From assembly GCF_007097385.1 (NCBI RefSeq), contig NZ_VJZS01000005.1, positions 74,705 to 138,704 on the forward strand: a DNA stretch of 64,000 bases, given 5' to 3'. The notes beneath the pieces are model-generated. The model did no database searches and had not been told where the DNA came from. It worked only from the letters and a program-made list of their open reading frames with translations. Origin of the DNA: Flavobacterium sp. ZT3R18. GTDB taxonomy: Bacteria; Bacteroidota; Bacteroidia; Flavobacteriales; Flavobacteriaceae. Numbering within the stretch: the stretch's first letter is position 1; every line of letters starts with the position of its first letter. Positions 54,300-63,014 of this stretch are shown here, piece after piece. A program made the translations under genes and the position numbers.

Positions 54300-55202
54300 T
54301 TATACAGTTTTCCTTGGATGAAAAGTATTAAGGACTTCGGTTAAAAATTTTCTATCCAAATGGACATAAATTTCTGTTGTCGTGATAGACTCATGACCCA
54401 GCATTAATTGAATCGAACGCAAATCAGCTCCGTTTTCTAAAAGATGGGTAGCAAAAGAGTGCCTCAATGTATGAGGACTTATGCTTTTATTCAAATCAAT
54501 TTTTACAGCCAAATCTTTGATAATAGTAAAAATCATTGCCCGAGTCAATTGCCTCCCTCTTCTGTTCAAAAACAAAGTATCTTCAAATCCTTTTTGAATA
54601 TTGAGCTGGGTTCTAATGTTGTTTTTATAAATTTCAATAAACTTTTGAGTTAAATCTCCAACAGGGACAAAACGTTGTTTATTCCCCTTCCCTGTTACTT
54701 TGACAAAACCTTCCTCAAAAAACAAATCCGATATCTTTAAGGCTACCAATTCTGAAACTCGAAGTCCACAGCCGTATAAAGTTTCCAGTATTGCACGATT
54801 GCGCTCTCCTTCATTCGAACTCAAATCAATTGCCGAGATAAGCGCATCAATTTCGACAACAGCCAATGTATCGGGTAACTTACGTCCTGTTTTTGGAGTT
54901 TCTATCAACTCCATCGGATTATCATTTCTAAAATCTTCGAATATTAAATACGAAAAAAAACTTTTCAACCCTGAAATTATCCTAGCCTGAGATCTAGGAT
55001 TCACTTCTTTAGAAACGTTATAAATGAATTGCTGTACTGTTTCTTCCTTTATGACAACAGGCGAAACCTGAATCTCATTTTGCGCCAAAAACAAGCACAA
55101 CCGTTCCATATCAAAAGAATAATTATCAATGGTGTTTTTTGATAATCCTCTTTCAATTTTCAGATACGACTGATAACTTTTTATATACGACTGCCAATTC
55201 AT
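54300..55202 (-). CDS. xerD: Tyrosine recombinase XerD
   Basis: A 300-residue site-specific recombinase. The N-terminal SAM-like domain (about 1-90) is followed by a catalytic domain with Arg148 (GCGLRVSEL), Lys172 (VTGKGNKQR), His244 and Arg247 (SPHTLRHSFATHLL), His270 (MLGHES) and the nucleophile Tyr279 (TEIYVHL). Full-length and intact, so it is the chromosomal dimer-resolution enzyme rather than an integrase of a mobile element. Start at 55202 preferred over 55250. Confidence 0.95.
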   Translation of the reverse strand: MNWQSYIKSYQSYLKIERGLSKNTIDNYSFDMERLCLFLAQNEIQVSPVVIKEETVQQFIYNVSKEVNPRSQARIISGLKSFFSYLIFEDFRNDNPMELIETPKTGRKLPDTLAVVEIDALISAIDLSSNEGERNRAILETLYGCGLRVSELVALKISDLFFEEGFVKVTGKGNKQRFVPVGDLTQKFIEIYKNNIRTQLNIQKGFEDTLFLNRRGRQLTRAMIFTIIKDLAVKIDLNKSISPHTLRHSFATHLLENGADLRSIQLMLGHESITTTEIYVHLDRKFLTEVLNTFHPRKTV

Positions 55203-55231
55203 AGCAACAAAGTAAAGACTTTTTTGGCCAT

Positions 55232-55257
55232 AAAAAAACCTCCCGAGCAAGGAGGTT
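55232..55257 (-). terminator. Terminator of the outer-membrane barrel gene
   Basis: AACCTCC / GGAGGTT stem around CGAGCA; on the minus strand followed by U7. Lies inside the 5' leader of xerD. Confidence 0.8.
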
Positions 55258-55282
55258 CATATAATTTTACAACTATTTTAAA

Positions 55283-55885
55283 CTACCATTTGTATAGCAA
55301 TCCAAATTTTGGTTGAGCGAAAATATTGTTAAACAAATTCACATTTACAACTAAGTCGCTACTACTAGACCCATTTTCCGGTTTGGCATTATTATAACTT
55401 AAAATTTCAGCTAGCGTAAATGTAGCAGCCCATTTAGGCGCGAAGAAATAGTTGATTCCTAAATCAATATTGGCTTTGATGTCATTATTCATATTAGTCG
55501 TATTATTCAAATATTCTAATTTTGTATGATTGTAACCTAAACCTGCCTCGCCATAAGCCTTAAAATTACCTAAACTCAAGAAATAATATCTTGCAAACAC
55601 TCCAATTCCGAACGAACTTGATTTATCAAGGTTATTGCTATTGGGCAAATAAGATACCGATGAAATATTAAAATCTCCACCTATAGCCCATTTCTCATCT
55701 AAAAAACAACCAAACTTAGGTGTTAATGCAAAATAATCATTGCTACTATCTCCTGTAGTTAAAGTAATCCCGCCCTCAAGCCACATATTCCCTTTAGAAA
55801 AAGTCGCTTTGGGCATTCCAGAATCTTGTGCATTTGCATAACTAAACGCAAATATCGCTACTAATAATACACTAATTTTTTTCAT
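55283..55885 (-). CDS. Outer-membrane beta-barrel protein
   Basis: A 200-residue protein from the ATG at 55885, with a signal peptide (LLVAIFAFSYANAQ, cleavage after 20). Eight predicted amphipathic strands follow, e.g. NMWLEGGITLTTGDSSNDYF, WAIGGDFNISSVSYL, SFGIGVFARYYFLS and KAYGEAGLGYNHTKLEYL, and the last residue is an aromatic (LLYKW), the barrel-insertion signal. Size fits an OmpA/OmpW-like small barrel. Function unknown. It has the best promoter on this side and a terminator, so it is probably well expressed. Confidence 0.88.
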   Translation of the reverse strand: MKKISVLLVAIFAFSYANAQDSGMPKATFSKGNMWLEGGITLTTGDSSNDYFALTPKFGCFLDEKWAIGGDFNISSVSYLPNSNNLDKSSSFGIGVFARYYFLSLGNFKAYGEAGLGYNHTKLEYLNNTTNMNNDIKANIDLGINYFFAPKWAATFTLAEILSYNNAKPENGSSSSDLVVNVNLFNNIFAQPKFGLLYKW

Positions 55886-55910
55886 CTTGTTTGTTTTTTG
55901 CTTGTTTATA

Positions 55911-55939
55911 CAAAAGTAAATGTACGAAATACTAACCAA
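55911..55939 (-). promoter_or_regulatory. Promoter of the barrel gene (TTG-N18-TACTTTTG)
   Basis: On the minus strand TTG (55939-55937), 18 nt, TACTTTTG (55918-55911). It gives a leader of about 20 nt and rules out the upstream ATG at 55939. Confidence 0.75.
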
Positions 55940-56200
55940 AATGCGTTAACTAAAACTTAATTTAATCATAAAAGAAGGTTTGAGTTCCTTAATCTTAAAA
56001 AATAAACAAAAATATAAACGACTAAAAACAAAATACTTAACAGAATAGTATCAAAATAAAAACACACAAGACTAGATTGTATAAGGTTTTTTCTTAATAA
56101 AATAAATCCACGCCCGCTTTATTAAAAAAACAAAGGTTTTTTGATAAAAATGTCATCCATATTCACCATGGATTAATTATTTTTACAAAAAACAAACCTT

Positions 56201-56614
56201 ATGAAAATAGCCATCGTTAATGGTCCCAATTTAAATCTACTCGGAAAAAGAGAGCCCGAAGTTTACGGTACTCAAACATTTGAAGATTATTTTGAAATTT
56301 TAGAAAATAAGTTTCCTCAAATACAATTGACTTACTACCAAAGCAATATTGAAGGAGAATTAATTGGCAAAATACAAGAATTGGGTTTTACTTACGACGG
56401 TATCATTCTTAATGCTGGTGCCTACACCCATACTTCTATTGGGATTGGAGACGCTATCAAAGCAGTAAGCACTCCTGTAATCGAAGTTCACATTTCGAAC
56501 ACTTATGCTCGTGAGAGTTTCAGACATCAGTCTTATATCTCAGGAAATGCAAAAGGTGTAATTCTTGGTTTTGGTTTAAAAAGCTATGATTTGGCAATAC
56601 AATACTTTTTGTAA
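56201..56614 (+). CDS. aroQ: 3-dehydroquinate dehydratase, type II
   Basis: A 137-residue type II dehydroquinase for the third step of the shikimate pathway. NGPNLNLLGKREPEVYG holds the flexible-loop Arg17 and catalytic Tyr22. NAGAYTHTSIGIGDA and EVHISN with catalytic His97 follow. Length is slightly under the usual 145-150. It is monocistronic, with the shikimate genes not nearby. Confidence 0.96.
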   Translation: MKIAIVNGPNLNLLGKREPEVYGTQTFEDYFEILENKFPQIQLTYYQSNIEGELIGKIQELGFTYDGIILNAGAYTHTSIGIGDAIKAVSTPVIEVHISNTYARESFRHQSYISGNAKGVILGFGLKSYDLAIQYFL

Positions 56615-56701
56615 TACTTTTTTAACAAAATTTTATTAAAAGCCGTGCATTATTATATGTAACATCCCTTACAAAGAAGCGTCAAACATAAAACTACATT
56701 T

Positions 56702-59167
56702 ATGAAAAACGCTTTTTTGTTGCTATTCCTATCTATCAGCTTATTCAATTTTGCTCAAATTAAAGGAAAACTATCCGATGAAAAAGGGAATCCTCTGCCT
56801 TATGTTACCGTATATGAAGATAATACTTACAATGGAACTACTACAAACGAACAGGGATATTACGAACTAAACATAAAAAAAATAGGCAGGCACTCGATTG
56901 TGTTCCAATTTTTAGGCTTTAAAACTCAAAAGATAGCCATCGACGTCCTCACATTTCCTCATAGTTTGGATGTAAAATTGATCGAAGAAAGTCTTTCTTT
57001 AAATGAAGTTGTGATTAATTTAAAAGACAATCCCGCGAACCAAATTATAAAAAACGCTATTGCGAATAAGAAAGTAAACATCGAAAAAACGGCTAAATAC
57101 AAAGCCGATTTTTATTCCCGAGGTATCTTCCGAATCAAAGATGCTCCCAAAAAGATTCTAGGGCAAAAACTGGACATGTTTGATGAAGTGCTAGATTCAA
57201 CCCGAAGTGGCATTCTCTATTTATCGGAAACCGTTTCTAAAATTGCTTTTCAGAAGCCCGATAAAATGAAAGAGACTATTATTGCCTCCAAAGTAAGTGG
57301 CAAGGATAATGGGTTCAGTTTTAATAATGCCGCTTCTGCTAATTTTGATTTTTATGATAATTATTTACCTTTTGATGTCAATGTGGTTTCTCCTATTGCG
57401 GACAATGCTTTTGGTTATTACAAATACAAATTCGAAGGGTCGTTTTACAATGAAAACAACCAACAAATCAATAAAATAAAAGTCACTCCAAAAAGAGCGT
57501 CTGAGCCTGTCATGGAAGGCTACATTTATATCGTAGAGGACAGTTGGGCTATTTATGCTGTCGATGTTTCTATTAAAGGAGATCAAATGCAAAATCCCGC
57601 TTTGAATTTATTGACTTTAAAACAAAATTTCAGTTATAATACTACTTCTAAAATTTGGATAAAAAACACTCAATCAATCGATTTTACTTTTGGAATGTTA
57701 GGCATCAATATATCAGGCAGATTTACTTATGTCTTCTCTAATTTTGAGTTTGATCCTCCTTTTACAAAAAAAACATTTACTAAAGAGATATTGTCTTTTC
57801 AAGAAAATGCCAATAAAAAAGATGATGCGTATTGGAATACCATCCGTCCCATTCCTTTAACCATCGAAGAAAGTACAGATTACACCAAGAAAGACATTCT
57901 TCAAACCAAGAAAAAATCACAGGTATATCTTGATTCTATCGATAAAAAAAAGAATAAATTTCACTTTCCAGATATAATTATGGGCTACACCTATAAAAAC
58001 TCCTTTCAAAAATGGTCAGCCAATTATGGAGGCTTACTAACTGGAATCAATTTCAATACCGTGCAAGGCTGGAAAATTGCTACCGGGTTATCCTATACAA
58101 AAACCGACCGTGAAAAAGGGAAATACACTCGATTTGGGGCTGATTTTGATTACGGCTTCTCCGAAGCTCAATTCAGAGCAACAGGAAGTTTTATCCATAA
58201 ATTCAACAATATCAATAAAAGCGAAATTCAAATTTCTGGAGGAAGTCGTATAGCGCAATTTAACGGAGATAACCCAATATCAGAGTTATTGAACTCTGTT
58301 ACCACTTTATTTTTTAAAGAAAATTTCATGAAGATTTATGAAAATAATTTTATTTCTTTATTGTATCAACGGGAAGTTACAAATGGAATTTTCCTCAAGG
58401 CCAAAGTTGATTATTTAGAAAACAAACCTTTATTTAACAACACGGATTACACTTTTTTACAAAAAGACAAAGACTACACTTCTAATAATCCATTGGCTCC
58501 AAATGACAATATAACACCAGCTTTTGAAAAATACAATTTAGTAAAAGCCAAAATAGAAGCTAATATTAATTTTGATCAAGACTACATTTCCCGCCCTGAC
58601 GGAAAGTACAACCAATCAAATGATAAATATCCCGTGTTGACTTTTGGATTTGAAAAAGGATTTGCGGGAAGCGAAAAGAAATATGAGTTTGACCATGCAA
58701 AAGCCAAGATAACTTATAACGCTACCTTAGGAAACAAAGGTATTCTATCTCTAAACGCAAAAGGAGGTAAATTCTTTAATGCCGACCAAATCTCATTTAT
58801 TGATTACAAGCATTTTAATGGAAACCAAACTTATATCGGGTTGTCAGAAAGCTATTTGAATGTGTTTAATTTAATGCCTTATTATACCAATAGCACCAAT
58901 GACAGCTATTTTGAGTTGCATACCGAACACAACGACAAAGGCTATATAATGAATAAAATCCCGTTATTGAATAAGTTAAAATCGAATTTAGTTTTAGGCT
59001 ATCACTTACTTGCGGTACCACACACAAGTCCTTATGCTGAATACAGTGTAGGTTTGGACAATCTTGGTTTTGGAAAGTTCAAAATATTTCGACTGGATTA
59101 TGTGCGTTCCTACCAAAATGGATTTCAAAAAGACGGTGTAATCGTTGGATTGAAGTTTTTGAATTAA
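56702..59167 (+). CDS. DUF5686 outer-membrane protein with carboxypeptidase-like domain
   Basis: An 821-residue protein with a signal peptide (LLLFLSISLFNFAQ, about 1-18). A carboxypeptidase-regulatory-like domain (IKGKLSDEKGNPLPYVTVYE, about 19-100) leads into a DUF5686 region (KTAKYKADFYSRGIFRIKDA, YIVEDSWAIYAVDVSI) and a long beta-rich barrel with periodic aromatic residues ending KDGVIVGLKFLN. It resembles a TonB-dependent receptor without a plug. Function unknown; the family is widespread in Bacteroidota. The terminator directly follows. Confidence 0.87.
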   Translation: MKNAFLLLFLSISLFNFAQIKGKLSDEKGNPLPYVTVYEDNTYNGTTTNEQGYYELNIKKIGRHSIVFQFLGFKTQKIAIDVLTFPHSLDVKLIEESLSLNEVVINLKDNPANQIIKNAIANKKVNIEKTAKYKADFYSRGIFRIKDAPKKILGQKLDMFDEVLDSTRSGILYLSETVSKIAFQKPDKMKETIIASKVSGKDNGFSFNNAASANFDFYDNYLPFDVNVVSPIADNAFGYYKYKFEGSFYNENNQQINKIKVTPKRASEPVMEGYIYIVEDSWAIYAVDVSIKGDQMQNPALNLLTLKQNFSYNTTSKIWIKNTQSIDFTFGMLGINISGRFTYVFSNFEFDPPFTKKTFTKEILSFQENANKKDDAYWNTIRPIPLTIEESTDYTKKDILQTKKKSQVYLDSIDKKKNKFHFPDIIMGYTYKNSFQKWSANYGGLLTGINFNTVQGWKIATGLSYTKTDREKGKYTRFGADFDYGFSEAQFRATGSFIHKFNNINKSEIQISGGSRIAQFNGDNPISELLNSVTTLFFKENFMKIYENNFISLLYQREVTNGIFLKAKVDYLENKPLFNNTDYTFLQKDKDYTSNNPLAPNDNITPAFEKYNLVKAKIEANINFDQDYISRPDGKYNQSNDKYPVLTFGFEKGFAGSEKKYEFDHAKAKITYNATLGNKGILSLNAKGGKFFNADQISFIDYKHFNGNQTYIGLSESYLNVFNLMPYYTNSTNDSYFELHTEHNDKGYIMNKIPLLNKLKSNLVLGYHLLAVPHTSPYAEYSVGLDNLGFGKFKIFRLDYVRSYQNGFQKDGVIVGLKFLN

Positions 59168-59188
59168 ACTTACCTCTTAAAAATAAAG

Positions 59189-59231
59189 AACCCAATACAT
59201 TTATAAATTGTATTGGGTTTTATTTTTTTTT
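59189..59231. terminator. Terminator between DUF5686 and CDF genes
   Basis: 11-bp perfect stem AACCCAATACA / TGTATTGGGTT (59189-59199 with 59209-59219) followed on the plus strand by TTTTATTTTTTTTT. On the minus strand the T-run is weak. Confidence 0.88.
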
Positions 59232-59246
59232 GGATTGAAATCATTT

Positions 59247-60122
59247 TCAGTTGGGTTCAATATGAATTAAGACATGTCCCAACTCTGGTATTTTCTCTCT
59301 CAACGTATCTTTGAGTTTATGTGATAAATCGTGTCCTTCTTTTACCGTTATCGTACCATTTACTCTGGCATGAAGATCGACATGATATTTCATTCCAGCT
59401 TTACGAATGAAACATTTTTCGGTATCGATAATTCCATCTACTTGAAGGGAAACTTTTCTAATTTCTTCGACCAAATCATCATATAAATGTTCGTCCATGA
59501 TTTCGCCAAGAGCGGGTCTAAAAATGAGGTAACTATTATAAAGTATGAAAACCGAGGCGAACAAAGCAGCCCAATCATCTGCGGCTTCATACCCCTTTCC
59601 TAAAAACAAGGCGATAGAAATCCCAATGAAGGCCGCTACCGAAGTTATCGCATCACTTCTATGATGCCAAGCATCGGCTTTGAGAGAAGAACTATTGGTT
59701 TCCTTGCTTCTTTTCATTACCAAACGAAACGAATACTCTTTCCAAAGAATAATAGCTCCAAGCACAAAAAGTGTCCAAGGTTTGGGTAATTGGTGCGGCG
59801 TTTGAATGTTTATAATACTTTCGTATCCTATAATTGTTGCCGATGTAATTAGAAATCCAACCACTAAAAAGGTAATTAATGGTTCGGCTCTTCCATGTCC
59901 ATACGGATGATTATCATCTGCTGGCCTGTTGGAGTATTTTATACCAAATAAAACCAACAATGAAGCAAAAATATCAGTAGTTGATTCTATAGCATCTGCA
60001 ACCAAGGCATAGGAATTCCCAAAAAAACCAGCTAATCCTTTTATAAGAGCCAATGCAGTATTCCCAATTATACTAAAATAGGTTGCCTTTATGGCTTTTT
60101 GCTCATTCGTTTTGTCGTCCAT
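59247..60122 (-). CDS. Cation diffusion facilitator (zinc/iron exporter type)
   Basis: A 291-residue CDF protein with six membrane helices (residues about 10-210) and a cytoplasmic beta-alpha domain. Metal-site residues: NSYALVADAIESTTDI in helix 2 (with Asp), DNHPYGHGRAEPL in the first loop, and DAWHHRSDAITS (His-x-x-x-Asp) in helix 5. The C-terminal domain has GMKYHVDLHARVNGTITV and HVLIHIEPN. It exports Zn2+ or another divalent metal against protons. Metal specificity not readable. Confidence 0.92.
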   Translation of the reverse strand: MDDKTNEQKAIKATYFSIIGNTALALIKGLAGFFGNSYALVADAIESTTDIFASLLVLFGIKYSNRPADDNHPYGHGRAEPLITFLVVGFLITSATIIGYESIINIQTPHQLPKPWTLFVLGAIILWKEYSFRLVMKRSKETNSSSLKADAWHHRSDAITSVAAFIGISIALFLGKGYEAADDWAALFASVFILYNSYLIFRPALGEIMDEHLYDDLVEEIRKVSLQVDGIIDTEKCFIRKAGMKYHVDLHARVNGTITVKEGHDLSHKLKDTLREKIPELGHVLIHIEPN

Positions 60123-60137
60123 TTTTTTATTGTACTA

Positions 60138-60193
60138 AAAATCGCTTAAACAAACTAATTTTAAATGAAAATTAAATTTATTTAAGCGATTTT
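60138..60193 (-). terminator. Possible terminator of murA
   Basis: AAAATCGCTTAAA (60138-60150) pairs with TTTAAGCGATTTT (60181-60193) perfectly over 13 bp with a 30-nt loop. The minus-strand T-run after it is short (TTTTTAG). Confidence 0.4.
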
Positions 60194-60212
60194 AAAAATT
60201 GATTATTTATTG

Positions 60213-61523
60213 TTATTCTCGAACTATTTTGGCTCCAATAGCTCTTAAACGTTCGTCTATACGCTCGTATCCTCGATCTATTTGTTCTATATTTTGAATA
60301 ATACTTGTTCCTTTGGCCGATAATGCTGCAATCAATAACGAGATTCCTGCACGAATATCTGGTGAAGACATTGTTGTTGCCTTAAGCTGTGATTTGAAAT
60401 CATGTCCTATAACTACAGCCCTGTGCGGATCACACAGCATGATTTTTGCTCCCATGTCTATCAATTTATCTGTAAAGAACAAACGGCTTTCAAACATTTT
60501 TTGATGAATCAATACATCTCCTTTGGCTTGCGTAGCAACTACCAAAACGATGCTCAATAAGTCTGGCGTAAATCCTGGCCATGGCGCATCGGCAATGGTA
60601 AGAATTGAACCATCAATATCTGTTTTTACTTCATAACCATCTTTGTGTTCTGGGATAAAAATATCATCTCCTCTTCTTTCTAGTGTAATTCCTAATTTTC
60701 TAAAGACATTTGGAATCACTCCTAGATTCTCCCAACTCACATCTTTGATTGTAATTTCGCTTCTTGTCATGGCCGCAAGACCAATCCAAGAACCAATTTC
60801 AATCATATCTGGAAGAATTCTATGCTCGCAACCACCTAGTTTTTCAACTCCTTCTATGGTTAGTAAATTAGATCCAACTCCTGTAATATTGGCTCCCATG
60901 GAGTTCAACATTTTACAAAGTTGTTGCAAATAAGGCTCACAAGCAGCATTGTAAACCGTTGTTTTTCCTTTGGCCAAAACAGCTGCCATAACAATATTAG
61001 CAGTTCCGGTTACTGATGCTTCATCCAATAACATATCGGCACCCACTAGCCCATCGGGAGCTTCTACTCCATAAAAATGGTCTTCTCTGTTGTATCTAAA
61101 TTTGGCACCAAGATTAATAAACCCTTCAAAGTGAGTATCTAATCTTCTTCGTCCTATTTTATCTCCTCCTGGTTTTGGGATATATCCTTTTCCGAAACGT
61201 GCCAAAAGTGGCCCAACAATCATAATAGAACCACGAAGTGATCCGCCTTCTTTCTTGAATGCTTCGGTTTCTAAATAATCAACATTTACTTCATCTGATT
61301 GAAAAGTATAAGAACCAGAACCTATTTTCTCGATTTTAACGCCCAAATTACCTAAAAGCGTAATCAATTTATTGATATCAATAATATCTGGGATATTATT
61401 GATTGTTACTTTTTCTGGGGTTAAAAGTACGGCACACAAAATTTGTAATGCTTCATTTTTGGCTCCTTGTGGTGTGATTTCTCCTTTTAGACGAATGCCA
61501 CCCTCTATTTTAAAAATTCCCAT
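60213..61523 (-). CDS. murA: UDP-N-acetylglucosamine 1-carboxyvinyltransferase, Asp active-site variant
   Basis: A 436-residue MurA that adds enolpyruvate from PEP to UDP-GlcNAc, the first committed step of peptidoglycan synthesis. KNEALQILCAVLLT, GGSLRGSIMIVGPLLARFG and ERIDERLRAIGAKI are clear. The loop that carries the catalytic Cys115 in E. coli (PGGCTIG) reads PGGDKIG, so Asp121 replaces the Cys. MurA with Asp works in other bacteria but is not alkylated by fosfomycin. The third gene of a minus-strand run after DUF493 and DUF4290, though 111 bp separate it from DUF4290. Confidence 0.96.
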   Translation of the reverse strand: MGIFKIEGGIRLKGEITPQGAKNEALQILCAVLLTPEKVTINNIPDIIDINKLITLLGNLGVKIEKIGSGSYTFQSDEVNVDYLETEAFKKEGGSLRGSIMIVGPLLARFGKGYIPKPGGDKIGRRRLDTHFEGFINLGAKFRYNREDHFYGVEAPDGLVGADMLLDEASVTGTANIVMAAVLAKGKTTVYNAACEPYLQQLCKMLNSMGANITGVGSNLLTIEGVEKLGGCEHRILPDMIEIGSWIGLAAMTRSEITIKDVSWENLGVIPNVFRKLGITLERRGDDIFIPEHKDGYEVKTDIDGSILTIADAPWPGFTPDLLSIVLVVATQAKGDVLIHQKMFESRLFFTDKLIDMGAKIMLCDPHRAVVIGHDFKSQLKATTMSSPDIRAGISLLIAALSAKGTSIIQNIEQIDRGYERIDERLRAIGAKIVRE

Positions 61524-61634
61524 GTGTTTGTTTTAAGATTCTTAGATTCTAATTTTCTATGTTTCTAAGTTCCCTATGTACTTTTTTGTTCAGCAACTTA
61601 GTGACTTAGTGTCTTAGTCTCTCTTTTTAATTAG

Positions 61635-62342
61635 TTATTTCTTGATAAACGGTTTTGGTTTCCCCGTTTTAGTATTTTTATTACTTTGAATTTTAGGTTG
61701 TCCAGCAGGAGTTATCTTATTGGAAATCCTTTTATTGGTTCGTAATAAATCGGTGGTGTTTAATAATTCTTCTGAACTTTGAATTAAATTCAATTTCCCG
61801 TCTGATAATTCATAAAGGTGTTCAAAAATCACATCGTCTTTTACGGTGTCTTTGTTCCAGCTTAAATAGGATTTTTTCATGTGATTGGCAATTACTTTTA
61901 CCAATGCATTTTTCATTTCGCCATCTTCCCATTTATTGGCAACATCAATCATATATTTGATATTGTTACCATAATACCTGTATTTTGGAAAATTCTGAGG
62001 GTATTTTAAAACATCGGGTTTGAGTTGTAAAACTTCTCGCGATGGAATTGGATAAGGCGAATTGGCTGCCAATTTAAAATCGGACATGATGAAAAGTTGA
62101 TCCCATAGTTTATGCTGAAAATCAGGCACGTCTCTAAGATGAGGATTCAAACTCCCCATTACTTGAATGATGTATTTTGCCGCTTTGTTGCGTTCTACAT
62201 CATCTTCTATAACAGTTGCCTGCTCGATCAATTTTTGCAAATGACGACCATATTCTGGAATGATTAAGTGCTCTCTTTCAGAATTGTATTCTAAATTAAA
62301 AACGACATCATTCGCTATTTCTTTTTTATATTTTTCGACCAT
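61635..62342 (-). CDS. DUF4290 protein
   Basis: A 235-residue soluble helical protein matching DUF4290: LEYNSEREHLIIPEYGRHLQ, QVMGSLNPHLRDVPDFQHKLWDQLFIMSDF, and YPQNFPKYRYYGNNIKYMID. The C-terminal 40 residues are basic and disordered (KTGKPKPFIKK). It is found next to murA across Bacteroidota; function unknown but perhaps envelope-related. It starts 2 bp after the DUF493 stop, so is translationally coupled. Confidence 0.9.
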   Translation of the reverse strand: MVEKYKKEIANDVVFNLEYNSEREHLIIPEYGRHLQKLIEQATVIEDDVERNKAAKYIIQVMGSLNPHLRDVPDFQHKLWDQLFIMSDFKLAANSPYPIPSREVLQLKPDVLKYPQNFPKYRYYGNNIKYMIDVANKWEDGEMKNALVKVIANHMKKSYLSWNKDTVKDDVIFEHLYELSDGKLNLIQSSEELLNTTDLLRTNKRISNKITPAGQPKIQSNKNTKTGKPKPFIKK

Positions 62343-62344
62343 AA

Positions 62345-62641
62345 TTATAGGGAAACTATACCTTTTATTGTAGAAACTTCTTGGTACTTATCTATTATTT
62401 CTTGTGAATCTTTGACCTCTAAATCTATTGAAATACTGGTAAATTTTCCTGTTTTTGACTTTGTTGTTTTAATTACAGCTCCCATACAATCAAAAGCCTC
62501 TTCGACTTTTTTGATGTTTTCGTCGGATGTGGGAACTATGAATTTAAACAAATATTCTGCGGGCCAAGTGTTACTATTATCTAACTCAACCTTCAGTCTT
62601 TCGTAAAATTCTGCGGTTTCTCTTTCTTTATCGTTGTCCAT
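62345..62641 (-). CDS. DUF493 (YbeD-like) protein
   Basis: A 98-residue single-domain protein (about 20-96) of the ACT-like fold: YLFKFIVPTSDENIKKVEEAF, KTGKFTSISIDLEVKDSQEI and YQEVSTIKGIV. Family members such as E. coli YbeD are small regulatory-domain-like proteins with no known enzyme activity. A candidate -7 box TATATTTG lies at 62661-62668 (minus strand). Confidence 0.85.
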   Translation of the reverse strand: MDNDKERETAEFYERLKVELDNSNTWPAEYLFKFIVPTSDENIKKVEEAFDCMGAVIKTTKSKTGKFTSISIDLEVKDSQEIIDKYQEVSTIKGIVSL

Positions 62642-63014
62642 TCTTAAATTAAAATAAAAGCAAATATACGGTTTTGAATTTAGAATTTAGAATTTAGAAT
62701 TCAGAATTGCGTCTAGAATTTAGGTTTTTTTAAAACCAAGATGTGTATCAACTTATTTTGAGTTTAAAAGCAGCTTTAATCCAACAAAATATCTCCAAAA
62801 AAAAACAATTACTTCCTTTTAGCCCTGATGGAAACGGCATCCTTTTTATAAGGCTATTTTTCTTAGCCTTATAAAAAGATACAGTGTACAGCAGGAACCC
62901 ATATCTCCCGAAAATGAAACAATCATTCGCTCCTGAACAAACTGATAAAAATCCTAGGGTATTTTTTTTAAAATAACGATAACTTTAAGTATTTTTGCCG
63001 TTTAATTACAGAAA
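62642..63014. other. 373-bp divergent gap with 9-bp repeats, promoters and Flavo-1-like copy
   Basis: Contains TATATTTG at 62661-62668 (minus, for DUF493), about four 9-bp GAATTTAGA units at 62676-62708, the structured element at 62820-62897 and TATTTTTG at 62990-62997 (plus, for the AAA ATPase). No gene seen. Confidence 0.7.
62820..62897 (+). ncRNA. Structured element, copy 2 (Flavo-1-like)
   Basis: Same blocks as copy 1 (TAGCCCTGAT, ACGGCATCC, GATACAGT, AGCAGGAA). The hairpin is 13 bp (62843-62855 with 62865-62877) and its sequence is unrelated to that of copy 1, so pairing and not sequence is kept. It lies upstream of the AAA ATPase gene but before a likely -7 box at 62990, so may be a separate transcript rather than a leader. 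Confidence 0.6.

Noticed and set aside
54300-55202. XerD considered as integrase of a genomic island
   Set aside because: Full-length 300-residue XerD with typical motifs, no att repeats or cargo next to it; it is the housekeeping recombinase.
60313-60933. Plus-strand ORFs inside murA
   Set aside because: No domain or start signal; they are shadows of the conserved minus-strand gene.
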